A DNA stretch of 64,000 nt from Erpetoichthys calabaricus (taxonomy: Eukaryota; Chordata; Cladistia; Polypteriformes; Polypteridae), in NCBI RefSeq assembly GCF_900747795.2, contig NC_041407.2:25671379-25735378 (forward strand), read 5' to 3'. The notes beneath the pieces are model-generated. The model was not told the origin of the DNA, did not search any database, and was given only the letters and a program-made list of their open reading frames with translations. The position numbers and the translations under genes are program-made. Below, one piece after another: positions 1-11,000 of the stretch; the first letter of the stretch is position 1; each line of letters begins with the position of its first letter.

Positions 1-359
1 GTGGCTAGTCAAATAGAGCCGAGTGAAATGAAACTGATCTGAAACGGACTAGCTAAGATGGAGACAGGTATGAGAGCTAGAGCAGAGTAAGGATGGTCAG
101 AGACTAGGAGAGATGCACCAAGTTGACCTGGTCCGGGTTTTGAATGAGCTGAACTGGACCAAATGAACATGACATAAAGCAGAATAGGGCTGGTCAAAGA
201 CTAGGAGAGCTGAGTTAAGTTGAGCCGAGTGCAGTTTAATTAAATTAAAATGGGCAGCTTTAAGATGAGCTAAGGCGTGAGAACCAGAGGAAGATATAAA
301 AGATTAAAAGTGATGGTCCAAGTTTAACTGCGCCAAAGTGGACACAGATAAGATGGGTT

Positions 360-960
360 ACAGCTACATCTATATAACTACATTTTCATTTAAACACTAT
401 AATTTTAAACTAAAATGATCTCCATCCACAGTAGTTTGTTCACATCATTTATGAAAGGAACACTAAAATAAGCAAAAACGCAGTTTACACACTGAGAATA
501 GCAAAGGGAAATATGACAAAAACAAAAGAACAGATTGTTTTGTTTAGAATGACGTTGAGGTGGAATTGTTGTTGACAGTATGCTGAGAATACAGACTGGG
601 AGTCATGTCAGTGCTAGTACTGTGCCATTTTACAGGAATACTATCCAAGAGGTGCGAACAATGGGAAAAGTCTACCTGCACATCACAGATGAAATTTCAA
701 AGGTAATAATTGCAATTAAACTTAAACCTGTAAGACAAAGTACAGACAGGCAATTGTAAAGAGCAGGATCCAATCAGAGAATGCCCATGTAATAAGCATG
801 AACAATCTGCGTGTTCAAAACTCTGTGTTTTCACCTATCCACACTGCAACCCTGAGACAGCGTTTTTCAGAAAGTTAAAACTCTAGGAAGCGTTTTGAAA
901 AAGTCTTGACAAAAGGTAAAAACAGAGACTAATGTTCTCATTTTTAAATGAAAACATAAG
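360..960. other. Unassigned AT-rich insert in the 100-bp array
   Basis: The array phrases stop near 360 and resume near 960. The 600 bp between them are AT-rich and show no coding frame, terminal repeats or recognised element. It could be an old insertion or simply array units decayed past recognition. Confidence 0.4.
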
Positions 961-1333
961 AGGACATAACCTAAGGTTTGAGAGCCAGAGGGCAATAAAG
1001 CAGGTCAAAGATTAGAAGAGTTGATCAAAATGTGATGAGAGGAGTTACACTGAGCTGAAGTGGACTAGTTAAGATGGAGTAAGGTATGATAGCCATTGGA
1101 GAATGAGGCTGGTTAATGATTATGAGAAATGAGCCAAGATGACCTGGGTAGAGTTTAGATAAGCTAAACTATACTAACTTAAGGCGATGTAAGGTATAAT
1201 AAGGCTGGTTAAAAAGTAGGAGAGCTAGGATGAGTTGAGTTGAGGTTAACTAAGTTAAACTATACAGCGTTAAAATGAGCTATGCTGTGAGAGCCAGGGG
1301 ACAATGACATTTATGAAAGATTAAAAGGAATGG

Positions 1334-1471
1334 CTGCGGTGGGCTGGCGCCGTGCCCGGGGTTTGTTTCCTGCCTTGCGCCCTGTGTTGGCTGGGATTGT
1401 CTCCAGCAGACCCTGTGACCCTGTAGTTAGGATATAGCGGTTTGGATAATGGATGGATGGATGGATGGACT
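1334..1471 (+). repeat. tRNA-SINE 3' portion, 5'-truncated
   Basis: It matches the 3' body of the SINE seen whole at 51603-51936: gctgcggtgggctggc, a cctgccttgcgccctgtgttggc-like core, a ggctccagcagaccc-like segment, then a gcggtttggataatgg end running into (GGAT)n. The tRNA head is absent. It sits inside the 100-bp array. Confidence 0.75.
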
Positions 1472-2862
1472 AAGATGAGTGAGGAGAGTTTAAGTGAGCA
1501 AAAGTGGACACAATTAGGAATGGCTAATACCTGAGAGCCAGAGCAGTGTAAGACTGAACAAAGAGTGGGAGAGAGGAGCCAAGATAGAGTTAATGGGCCA
1601 AGATAACTGACCAGAGTTTAACTGAGTTAGAGTATACACAATTATATTTAGACATGAGTTGAGATGATCTTGAATGGGCCAAGTTAATGTGAGACAAAGT
1701 AGAATACGGCTGGTCTAAAATTAGGAGAAATGGACTAAGATGAGCTGTGTGGAATTTAACTGGGCTGAACTGGACACGTTAAAATAGAGTAAGGCATGCG
1801 AGTTAGAGGTGAATGAAGCTGGTGAAAGACTAGGAGAGATGAGCAAAGATGACCTGGATAGAGTTTAGATGAGCTGAACTAGGCCACTTTAAATTGAGCA
1901 AAAACAAGATAAGGCTGATCAAAGATTAGGAGAGTTTGGTGGAGTTGAGCTAAGTGGAGTTCAACTCTAACTTGAATGGCAGAGTAGAGAAAGGCTGGTC
2001 TAAGATTGGAAGATGTGGGCCAATTTGAGCTAAGCAGAGTTTAATCCAGTTGACTGGACAGAGTTAAGATAAGCTAAGGTATGAAAGCTGAGTAGACTAC
2101 GGCTAGTCAAAGAGTTAGGCTAAGCTGAGGTGAATGGAGTTTAACTTCAGCTTGAAGGACAGAGTAGAGTAAGGCTGGCCTAAGATTAGGAGAAATGAGA
2201 CAGAATGAGCTGAGTGGAGTTTAACTGAGATGAGCTGGAACAACTTAAGGTAAAATGAGGTTTAAAAGGCAGAGGAGTCAAAGGCTAAACACAGATTAGG
2301 AGAACAGATTTTAACTGAAGTGACATACAGTACACAGTTGTGTATTTGCAGTAAAAATTCTGGTGGGACCATAAGGACATGGGAGAGAGATGCTGTCACA
2401 AGGGCTGAAGAAAAAGAGAGAACGAGAGACAATGAAACACTTAGAAAGCAATACTTACTATTTTTGCATAACAGCACCATCTACTGGGTGATGGTGATGG
2501 AGTGCACTACATATCCTTAATGTAAAAACTCCTCTGGACATACATAAACTGAGCCAGAAGTTGAGAGCTGGAATAAAGAAAGGTTGCTCAGAGATTAGGA
2601 AAACTGAGTTAAGGCAAGCTAAGCAGATTTTCACCAATTTCAACTAGACAGACTAAGATAAACTATGATATGTAAATCAGACAGGAAAAAGACTGGTCTA
2701 TGGTTAGGAGCAATGGCCAAGATGGCCTGGACAGAGATGAACTGAACTGCAATGGGCAGAGTAAATGTGAACCAAGGTAGAATAAGACTGTTTTAAGATT
2801 AGTGAAGGTGAATCTGGATGACCTGGGCAGAATTAAAGTCTGACATAGTAGAATAAAGGTGA

Positions 2863-5858
2863 ATAGTCCATTCAGCCAAACAAAGCTCACCAGTCCTATA
2901 CACTTACTTCTTCTAAAATCACATCAAGTCGAGTTTTGAAAGTCCCTAAGGTCCTACTGTCTATCACACTCCTTGGTAATTTATTCCATGTATCTATAGT
3001 CATCTGGGTGATAAAAAAGTTAACCATTAATAAGTTTTTAACTGTGTCCCCGTGTTTTTGATGAACTCATTTTAAAATAACAGTCTTGATCCACTGGACT
3101 AATTCCCTTCATAATTTTAAACAATCAGGTCTACTCTAAATCTTCTTTTGCTTAAACTGAAAAGGCTCAGCTCTTTTAATCTTGCCTCATAATTCATCCC
3201 CTGTAGCCCTGGAATCAGCCTCGTCGCTCTTCTCTGGACTTTTACTTGTGCTGCTATGTCCTTTTTGTAGCCTGGAGGGTAAAACTGCACACAGTACTTC
3301 AGATAAGGCCTCACCAGTGTGTTATAGAGCTTGAGCAGAACCTCCTTGGACTTGTACTCCACACAACAGGGCGCTATATAACCTGACATTCTGTTAGCCT
3401 TCTTAATGACTTCTCAACACTGTTTGGCAGTCGATAGTATCGAGTCTACAACGACTTCTAAATCCTTTTCGTAAAGGTGTACTTTCGATTTTCAGACCTC
3501 CCCTTTGTGTATTCAAACATAACATTTTTTCTTCTTGCATGTAATACTTTACATTTACTGACATAAAATTTCATCTGCCACAAATCTGCTAAAGCTTGTA
3601 TGCTTTGGAAAGTCCTTCTATAATGATTTAATGGATTCCGGCAATCCACCTAGCTTGGTATCATCTGCAAACGTAACCAGCTTGTTACTTATATTCCTAT
3701 CCATATCATTTACATATATTAAAAACAGCAATGGCCCCAGCACTGACCCCTGCTGGTCACCACTCTTAACATCGGCCAGTTCTGATGAGGTTCCTCACAC
3801 CATCACCCTCTGCTTAATGTGTCTGAGCCAATTCTGCACCCCTCTAAAAACATCACCCTGAACTGCCACTTCTTTTAGTTTGATGCCCCCCCCACCCATG
3901 TGGCACCTCTGCTTTCTGAAAGTCCAGATGAATAATATCATAAGCTCCACTTTGATCAAATCCTTTTGTTGCTTCCTCATAGAATTCTAGCATGTTGGTA
4001 AAACACGACCTCCCTCTTCTGACCCCCTGCTGACTGTTCACTTAAACTCTTATACTTGCCATGTGTTGCTCAATCTTATCCTTAATAATTCCTTCTATTT
4101 ATTTTCCTGTGATGCACGTTAAGCTTACTGGCCTATTGTTGCTTAGATCTGTCCACTCACTCTTTTTGTATAATAGGGTGATATGTGCCACAATTTTCCA
4201 GTCCTTCAGAATTTCCCCAGAGCACAGTGACTTCCTAAAAATATGCGTCCTGGGTTTATATGTGTAATCACTAGCCTCCTTAAGAAGTCGAAGGTAAATA
4301 TTATCTGGTCCTGGAGATTTGTTTAATTTCAGCCTATTTCATCATAGCAGCACTTATCCCTCTACAATTTCCAAACCACTCAGTACCTCCTTAGTAGATC
4401 CATTTTACTGTTGGGAGGTATCCACTTTCACACTTGTGAAGACCTCAGAAAAATGCGAGTTTAGAGCATCTGCTATTTCACTGTGTGTATTTTTTAATTC
4501 CCCTTTACTAGTCCTGATGCACTTCACTTCCTCCTTGACTTTTCTTTTACTACCAAAATTCTGAAGGAACCTCTTTTGGTCGTCTTTCACCCTAACTGCC
4601 TTTTAGCCTCCCTAATATCCTTCTTAATGGTTGCCCTCATGTTCTCATACACCTTACGATTAGTTATTAGTCTTGTATGCTCTATACAGCTGCCTTTTCC
4701 TTTGCAGCTTCTTTTTCAAGGCTTTATTAACCCATTGCAGAGTTTTTTTTAGTTTTCTACTAATTTCAAATTTAGGTGTGTACCTGTTTTGTGTTATATG
4801 TAAAACATTTTAAACCCGTTCCATTGTTCCTCAGCTGTCTCCGCACTTAAAATCTTATCCCAGTCTCTTCTACTTAGACTTTAGCATTTCTGCTCAAAAT
4901 TTGCTCTTCCAAAGTTAAACTTAACAGTTTTAGGCTTAGCATCTGCACTCTTCCAAAACAGTGTGAACTGTATTAAATTATGGTTTAATCACCTCTACAC
5001 CCTCAATTCTACCCCGATTATTACAAATTACTAAATCCAGACAGGCTTCACCCCACACTGGTGCTTTTACATACTGTGTTAAAAAACAGTCACAGATTAC
5101 TTCTAAAAACTCCTGTTCTTGTGCTCCACTGTTTGCAAGATTATCCTGTTTAATATTCAGGTAGTTAGAGTCCCCCATGACTATAATATCCCTCTGTAAA
5201 CTTGCTTTTTTAAAATTACTGAAAAGATGTGTATTGCAATTACTGTCTGCATCGGGTGGTCTATAGTACATTCCTAAAATAAGACATCTTTTCATAATGC
5301 TTTCCAGATGAAGCCCCGTGTCCTCACTAAGATGGGGCTCATCATCCAACTGAGAAGGACTTGAGTTTAAATTTTGTTTGATATAAACAGCACCCCCACG
5401 TCCTATTCTGTTCTGCTATCCTCCCTGACAAATGTGTATCCTTCTATATTTTACTCATCTCTGTCTTTATTATTTAGCCAGGTTTTTGTTTTGCTATAAT
5501 ATCATAATTATGCTCCGTTACATACAATTCCAACTGACATGTTTTATTTTTGATACTTCTAACATTAAGGGGAGCTATTTTTAATGTGCTACTCATTTTA
5601 GTTTTGTATTTAAACATTGGGTTAGAATTTACATTACTATTCATTTTTATTTTTACACTATTATTTGTTCCTCCAAGTATAGATCTAAACCTGGACTGTC
5701 CTAAACTCCCTGCCCCCTCCATTCCCTAGTTTAAACAATCCTCAACCAGCCTCCTCATACTCCACTCCAACACATTGCTGACCTTCCAGTTCAGACGTAA
5801 CTTGTCACAGTGGTACAGGTCCATCTGTTCCAAAAGGAGTCCCAATGCCCCATTGGGA
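2863..5858 (-). mobile_element. CR1-clade LINE, long but broken copy
   Basis: Non-LTR retrotransposon read on the minus strand. The endonuclease starts with LNVRSIKNKTCQLELYVTEH followed by DIIA (about 5580-5490) and continues through MGDSNY and DLVICNN (about 5349-4978). A linker (FLQNFGSKRK, 4590-4405) leads to the reverse transcriptase, where GVRRGRSCFTNMLEF and HLDFQKAEVPHG are visible (4041-3853). The C-terminal part reads LKYCVQFYPPGYKKDI, VQRRATRLIPGL and FSLSKRRFRVDLI (3389-3117). These are typical CR1 motifs. Frames shift several times and a block is missing after LDFQKA, so it is dead. The 3' end, about 2863, lies next to the 100-bp array, and the array resumes beyond 5858, so the LINE probably inserted into the array. 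Confidence 0.85.
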
Positions 5859-6040
5859 GAGACAGAGTCGAAGAGAGCTGAAGAGTTTGAGATAAGATGG
5901 GAAGAATTTAACTAAACTGCAGTGGGTAGGATTAAAAGGAGCTAAATTAGGAGAGGACAAGTTGGTCAGGATGATCTGGGCAAAGTTTAACTGAAATCAG
6001 CTGGGCAGAGTTGAGATGGGCTAAGATATGAGAACAATTC
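5859..6040. repeat. 100-bp array, continuation between two CR1 copies
   Basis: gaagagagctgaagagtttgag, gaatttaactaaactgcag, gatgatctgggcaaagtttaactg and gggcagagttgagatgggctaag are units of the array seen at 1-2862. They show that the CR1 copies on either side interrupt an originally longer array. Confidence 0.6.
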
Positions 6041-6500
6041 TAATTTCCTAATTTTTCCAAAACACCATCAATTTGAGTTTTAAAGTCCCTCAAAGTTCAT
6101 AAAGTCCTACTCTTGACCACACTACTTGGTAATTCCATGTGTGTATGATTACCTGTATAAAGAAAAACTTTATAACATATGCTCAGGTTTTACCCTTAAA
6201 GAATTTTGAACTGTGTCCCTGTGTTCTTGTTGAACTAATTTTAAAGTAATAGCTGGGATCCACTGCACTGATTCCTGTCATAATTTTAAACATTTCAATT
6301 ACGTCACCTCTCTATCTCCATTTATCTAAACTGAAAAGGTTCAATTCCTTCAGTCTCTCACTCATAGCTCAATCCTCTCAGGCCTGGATTCAAGCTAGTT
6401 ACTCTTCACTTGACTTTTTGTAGCCCAGAGACCAAAACTGCACACAGCTCTCCAGGAGAGGCCTCAACAGGGTGTTATAAAGCTTAAACATAACCTCCCG
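6041..6500 (-). mobile_element. CR1 LINE 3' fragment (second copy)
   Basis: It parallels 2925-3330 of the large CR1 nearly phrase by phrase: gagttttaaagtccctcaaag, ggtaattccatg, gaactgtgtccctgtgttcttg, ggatccactgcactgattcc, ctgaaaaggttcaattcc, ccaaaactgcacacag, ggtgttataaagctt. It covers only the C-terminal reverse-transcriptase tail and 3' UTR, and is 5'-truncated like most LINE copies. Confidence 0.8.
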
Positions 6501-6505
6501 AATCT

Positions 6506-6524
6506 TAACCCTAACCCTAATCCT
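6506..6524. repeat. Short telomere-like run
   Basis: ttaaccctaaccctaa holds about 2.5 copies of the vertebrate telomere repeat at the 5' edge of the CR1 fragment. At this length it may be chance or junction filler. Confidence 0.3.
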
Positions 6525-6722
6525 TGACTTGCAATCCTCACAAACTAGACAGTAACAAGTCAACTATTACCACACCACCACGATCTGATCAAAGTACTGT
6601 ACAGGTACTTTTGATGTTGAAACATAAGCAAATACCCAAACTGTCAAAAAGATCCACTGCGTTGAGTCTTATAGGACAAAGCTTAAAAAACAATAAGGAA
6701 CTACTTAAGTACATTGATGTTA
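6525..6722. other. Unassigned interval between CR1 fragment and LINE tail
   Basis: About 200 bp between the CR1 3' fragment and the next LINE-like tail. It has an open stretch of 67 codons on the + strand with no recognisable domain. I see no gene or element. Confidence 0.3.
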
Positions 6723-7132
6723 TGTAGAATGCCCAGTGGGGACCTTGGTGGAGGAGTTTTGGCCTTGGAACCACTGAAATATTTGTGTTTTTTCTCCAGC
6801 ATCTCGCCCCAGAGTGTTTTTTTTTTATTTATCTGGCATTCCTTGGCTATCTGACCATAGCAACAGACTTCTCATTATAGACTTAAAAATGAATCTACAG
6901 TATGTAGGGACTCTACTTTACCTATAATTTGCATATCTGTGTTATGTAAGTATGTATTGATTCATTCTTATTTGCTATTTTTGGTATGTAATTTATTCAT
7001 TCTTATTCTAATTTATTTTTAAATAGTTTTTCTTTTCTTGCAACCTTTTCTTTAGCATCTTATAAAACACTTTGAGCTACATTTTTTGTATGAAACTGTG
7101 CTATAGAAATAAATATTGTTGCTGTTGTTATG
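6723..7132 (+). repeat. L2-like LINE/SINE 3' tail with (TTG)n end
   Basis: It ends in aagcactttgagctacattttttgtatgaaa, tgtgctatagaaataaat and a short TTG/GTT repeat. A second copy at 13722-13975 shares the beginning (a gtgg.ccttgg-like start, tttctccagc) and the same end. Such 3' tails with short tandem ends are typical of L2-type LINEs and the SINEs that borrow their 3' end. No coding part remains. Confidence 0.55.
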
Positions 7133-7287
7133 TACTTTAAATTTCATCAGCCTCAACTCTGCGCAGCCTGTATAATTTCCACCTGTAATGATATGTCTGA
7201 TTCTATACTATCTACCCTCCTCTTAGTTTATTAACAAGCTTTTTATGTACAGTATATTCCTATCGAGATCATTTACAGTATATACTG

Positions 7288-7851
7288 TGTCACACACATG
7301 TGCATGAGAGGCAGCTAAAGGGCTTGAAAGGATGTAATTACATGCTGGACCAGGGGTTGGAAATGTTCGCTGATCGTTTCTCTCTTTCGTCTACAGACCA
7401 GCCGAAGGAAATCCCGCCTGAGCCTATAGACGTCACTTCCAGTTCCAGCTGTTCCTGACATCACTTCCTCCAGTTCACCTATATAACCACCACTATTATT
7501 TTTGTTACTCAGTTTTGTTTTGGACTCCAGTCTGTAAAGACATTTTTTTGTTCAGACTACTTATTCCAAGTATATGTGGTGCCTACCCCAAATCTTTTTC
7601 TGATTCTTGTTCTCTTTATTTCCACAACTATATATTAAAAAGAGCAGCACACCACTTAGAACGTCACTTAATTCTCAAGAAATATCTCAATGTTTATTGT
7701 CCATGGACAGGTTCACTGCCTGCCTAGATTATTCAAATACCTGTAGGTCTGCAGACTTTATACAGTTGAGTACTAAGTTATTAGGACTTTTTCCTACTAG
7801 CAGGAGATCCAAATCAGTTTAAGAGCCACAAGTACTTCTCACTGAATGACA
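7288..7851 (+). mobile_element. LTR-like fossil segment, tentative
   Basis: It begins TGTCACACACATG and could end at TGACA (7847-7851), giving short inverted ends. It carries a promoter-like stretch, gacgtcacttcc followed by ctatataaccacc near 7480. No matching target-site duplication was found, so the boundaries and the LTR call are weak. If it is an LTR it is a solitary, old one. Confidence 0.3.
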
Positions 7852-8480
7852 GGTCTCTTTGAATGTATTATATCATTCAGTATCAACAGCTTCAGTGTTA
7901 TACTCAGCTTCATCCTGAACCTTCAAATTGTCAGTCTATCACCTAATGAACATTATCACAGTATGTTCCTACCTCTCCATCTAAGATCTGGAGGTCTGGT
8001 CACATCTTTAGAACCTCATGGCTTAATTACTACAATTCAATGGTCTTTCTGCCGAGAGACCAATGGCAATTCAGAGCACTGCTTTGGGACATCCAGGCTA
8101 GGAGTACAGGGGATAGGATGAGTAGCTTTTGATTGCTCAAAGTGTGTTCTTTTTTCACACATGGGAACTGAAAATCAGTGGGAATTGACGACAGACAATA
8201 GAACACAAGGACAAAAGACACACCCAGTGAGGTCCATGACAGAAACAGCCAGGCCGATATCATCTTTGTTATATTATCCTAAGAGAAAAGGTTAAAGGGG
8301 ACCCAAAAAGGGGCAGGGGCAATTCACCTGGGGCAAAGATACAAAACAGGACTCAGCCCTGCATTCAATGGACTGTTAAGACTTTAATGAAGGCTTGATG
8401 ATGAAAGTCTTTCAGACAGTCTTCTAAGCTTGGATTATACTGGCTGATTAAATAAATCCAATTTTTTTTTTCAAAACCAT
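7852..8480. other. Unassigned
   Basis: No coding frame, terminal repeats or recognisable element were found. Small open frames on both strands show no domain signature. Confidence 0.3.
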
Positions 8481-9420
8481 GGAATGGATTTGGCATGAGT
8501 TCTCTTCAACATCGTCAGAATGTCCCACACAGGTAACAGACTGAACTGTGTTTAGACGAGTATTGTGCAGCGTAAAATGAACTGCATTGAGTTTAATGTA
8601 GTTGAAGTGGTAGTTGAATTAACCGGCAGAAGTGACAGTAAACACTGAAGAGTAGGCCCAGGAGATGAACAAAACCAAAGACTTACAGTATGTCTGTGGG
8701 CAGGCTAAGGTCAAACACAGAGAACTCAAAAACGTACCAAAACCAAAACATGATCCAAAACTCAAACTTGGGTAACAAAGAACTGAACACCCAAATTTGG
8801 TATTAGTTCAAGGACCACAAACAACTTTGAGAGTGAATCCAGAATTCTGGATGGTTTTAATGTCGTCACCTTGATGCCGTCATCTGGTGCGACTTCCAGT
8901 TACCACCCCCTAGCAACGCATTGTTTCATCTAGTCAATGGCACCCAAAATTCATGACACCATAACATAAACAAAAAGTATGATGTTGGAGAATGTAAAAT
9001 AATAAAGAACAAAATATAACTTGATAATACTATAATATTAAGACAAAAAATATGAAAAATATGATATTCATAAGGTCTACAATATGAAAAATAGAACAAT
9101 GTAGGAGAAATTTTACTAATGGAAAAATATTAGCAAAACCAGTTCCCAGCTCTAAATTCATGACAGAGATGAGCTTCAATGAAAGTGACGATGTGGTCCA
9201 GATGGGGCTGCACTTAGTGGAGAACCAAAACATGACTAAAGATCTGAGGGCTTGAGCTTAGATGAGTGGGGTCTGTTTGCACTTGGGCTAATGGAAACCA
9301 CATTGGGATTAGATATGTTGGGTGAAGAGAACCCAATTCAAGACTGGACTGATCTAAACTGGGCTAACACTGGAGAGCTTTAGCTTAGCAGGGCCCTGTT
9401 AACTATAAAGCCTGGCTAAT
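8480..9420. repeat. 100-bp array, decayed right-hand part
   Basis: Array-like phrases reappear: gcgtaaaatgaactgcattgag, tttaatgtagttgaagtgg, cttgagcttagatgagtgg, gactggactgatctaaactg. They are sparser than in 1-2862 and are mixed with AT-rich sequence at about 8960-9130. This suggests the array once extended to about 9.4 kb. Confidence 0.4.
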
Positions 9421-9720
9421 CTGAGATCAGTCAGGATGGGTCTAACCTGTGCTAAGTGTGGAAGAGTCATGTTGTGCCCAACTGCACCAGGGCTGTTTAA
9501 CCATTGTGAACGCCATGCTGATTGTTCCTGCGTCCTGACCTGAATGCCAAGACAGGAGGCCATAATGAAAGGGCAGCGATGAACTGGTATCCTGAGTGGG
9601 ATAGAAACTGGTTCCTTACCAGGAAGGGATGATGTAATGGAAGGGTGAGGATGGACTGGCATACTGACTGACATGGGTGCTGGTTCCTTGCCAGCACAGG
9701 AGGCCTACTGGTAAAGACAG
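9421..9720. repeat. Short degenerate repeat, unit roughly 65-80 bp
   Basis: Two adjoining units share gatg.actggta/catcctga, a gatgggtgctggttccttgccag-like segment (9600-9625 and 9665-9692) and acaggaggcc (9552 and 9696). It is a small, degenerate minisatellite distinct from the 100-bp array. Confidence 0.45.
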
Positions 9721-9959
9721 TGGGTGGCTGTTTCCCAGAGCCATGTTCTTCCTCTGCGTATATGATGGCAGCATTTAACCAGTGGAACCGCCTTATGGAT
9801 ATCAGCAGAACAGGCTAGGAACTGCAGTCTCATAGGACAGCCCTCAGTGTTCTTGGGTGCCACCAGGGGGAGCAGCAGGGGAACATTATATCTTTTTTAA
9901 AGTCTCTCCATCTGACCCAGAAATGCTTCTGATGTGCAAGAAAAAAGCCATCCCTAGAA

Positions 9960-10165
9960 AGTGTGCCAGTCCATCACGGCGCCTACTGATGCACACAGAA
10001 CTAAACAGGCCATTTTGGGACATCTGATTAACCTAACAAACATTTATTGGACTATAGAAGCAGAAGTCACAGAGAGATTTGGAGAACTTGTAAAGTCTTC
10101 ACAAACAACCATCAAACTTGGGATTTGAACCCAGGGCACTGAATCAATGAGATGGCTTAAATGAT
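9960..10165 (-). repeat. Old tRNA-SINE copy
   Basis: On + this reads gtgccagtccatcacggcgc, then catctgattaacctaac, gagaacttgtaaagtcttcac, gggatttgaacccagggca and gaatcaatgag. That is the minus-strand order of the polypterid SINE body, its conserved central part and a tRNA-like box B (ggttcaaatccc-like). It is heavily diverged and lacks clear flanking duplications. Confidence 0.5.
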
Positions 10166-10934
10166 TCCTACTCAAGAAGTATGGTCGAGAGTAACAAGAA
10201 TAGCTGTCATATGGCCAATGACCGCGTTCAGGATACTGCAATTGTGAGGTGGCAGAGCTACCCACTGTACTGCCACATGCCAGCTTTATTGTCTTTAATG
10301 CCACTGATTCAGTGTACTTTTCCTATGGCACATTTTGATTTTCAGGGTGACTTTGCTTTCTTTTTGAGCCCTTCTGTTATTCTGAATTTTTGACAGTGAC
10401 ATGTGGCCCTTCTCACTAATGTTTCAGGCCCACCTTGTTGAGGGATGCAATTAGGCAAGCAGTGCACCTCTGTTTGGATACACAATTCTAAGGCCAGAAG
10501 TGCCCACTGCGAGTGGGACAAATAAGACAAGCAGGTTAAACTGAGCCCATCAGTCTTAAAGAGTACAGCTCCCGTTTTACTGCCTAACAAGAGGATTGAC
10601 AGAAGGGTTCTCTGATCCGCCTTGTGAGTTGACCCCAGGTAATAAAACATGAAGGCAGATCCAAACATCAAGATGGTGACCACATGTGTTTTGTTTGCTT
10701 CCCTAGTACTAAATGACCAAGTTGAATTGCAAGAGTGTAAAGAGAAGAGATGTAAAAGTAATAGAAGGCCCATGAGCCCAGATGATGGAGGTGACAGAGT
10801 GGCGTTCTAAGCAGAGTTGGAGGTAACCTGGCAGAGCGGATGTGACTCTTGCAACACTGCCACATCTTGCTCGCTTTCTTCCTCCCCCTCCTTCTCTTCC
10901 TCCCTCCCTCTCTTTCTTATTTTTAAAACTTAAC
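10166..10934. other. Upstream/intronic region of the MYADM-like gene
   Basis: No coding exon is recognised here. A minus-strand open stretch of 143 codons (10342-10773) shows no domain, codon pattern or splice context that supports a gene. The last 80 bp are a pyrimidine tract (many tcc and ctc runs) leading into the splice acceptor at 10935, so at least the right end is intron. The 5' untranslated exon and promoter of the gene were not located. Confidence 0.4.
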
Positions 10935-10936
10935 AG
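10935..10936 (+). promoter_or_regulatory. 3' splice site of the MYADM-like coding exon
   Basis: A long pyrimidine-rich tract (about 10865-10920: ctcctccctccctctctttc) is followed by a possible branch region, ttaaaacttaac, and then AG at 10935-10936. Exon sequence begins at 10937 (gaaactgcctcattc). This explains why an in-frame ATG at 10842 should not be taken as the start: it lies in the intron. Confidence 0.7.
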
Positions 10937-11000
10937 GAAACTGCCTCATTCACACAGGGGCCACAAGACGCACAGCTGTACAGCAGGAGCAGACGCAGGG

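Larger units (their letters stand above)
1..2862. repeat. Degenerate tandem array, unit about 100 bp (block 1)
   Basis: Phrases such as agattaggagag, gagctgagtggagttt, aggctggtcaaag and gatgacctgg recur in the same order. Successive agattaggagag-like phrases lie about 78-108 bp apart (for example near 102, 196, 1011, 1115, 1218, 1718, 1826, 1924, 2002, 2195 and 2296), which gives a unit of about 100 bp. The + strand is purine-rich. Units are strongly diverged, so the array is old. It is broken by unrelated sequence at about 360-960 and 2320-2560 and by a SINE tail at 1334-1471. I see no gene in it; short open frames here are by-products of the repeat. Confidence 0.75.

Noticed and set aside
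6506-6524. Interstitial telomere tract or chromosome end
   Set aside because: Only about 2.5 units; too short to mean more than chance or junction filler.
1-9420. CRISPR-like repeat-spacer array
   Set aside because: Units are long, diverged and head to tail without unique spacers; the genome is vertebrate.
10342-10773. 143-codon minus-strand frame upstream of the MYADM-like gene
   Set aside because: No recognisable domain and no splice or promoter support.
10842-11000. N-terminal extension of the MYADM-like frame from the ATG at 10842
   Set aside because: It crosses a strong splice acceptor at 10935-10936 and a pyrimidine tract. Its PPPPSLPPSLS-like sequence is translated intron; the family starts near the ATG at 11001.
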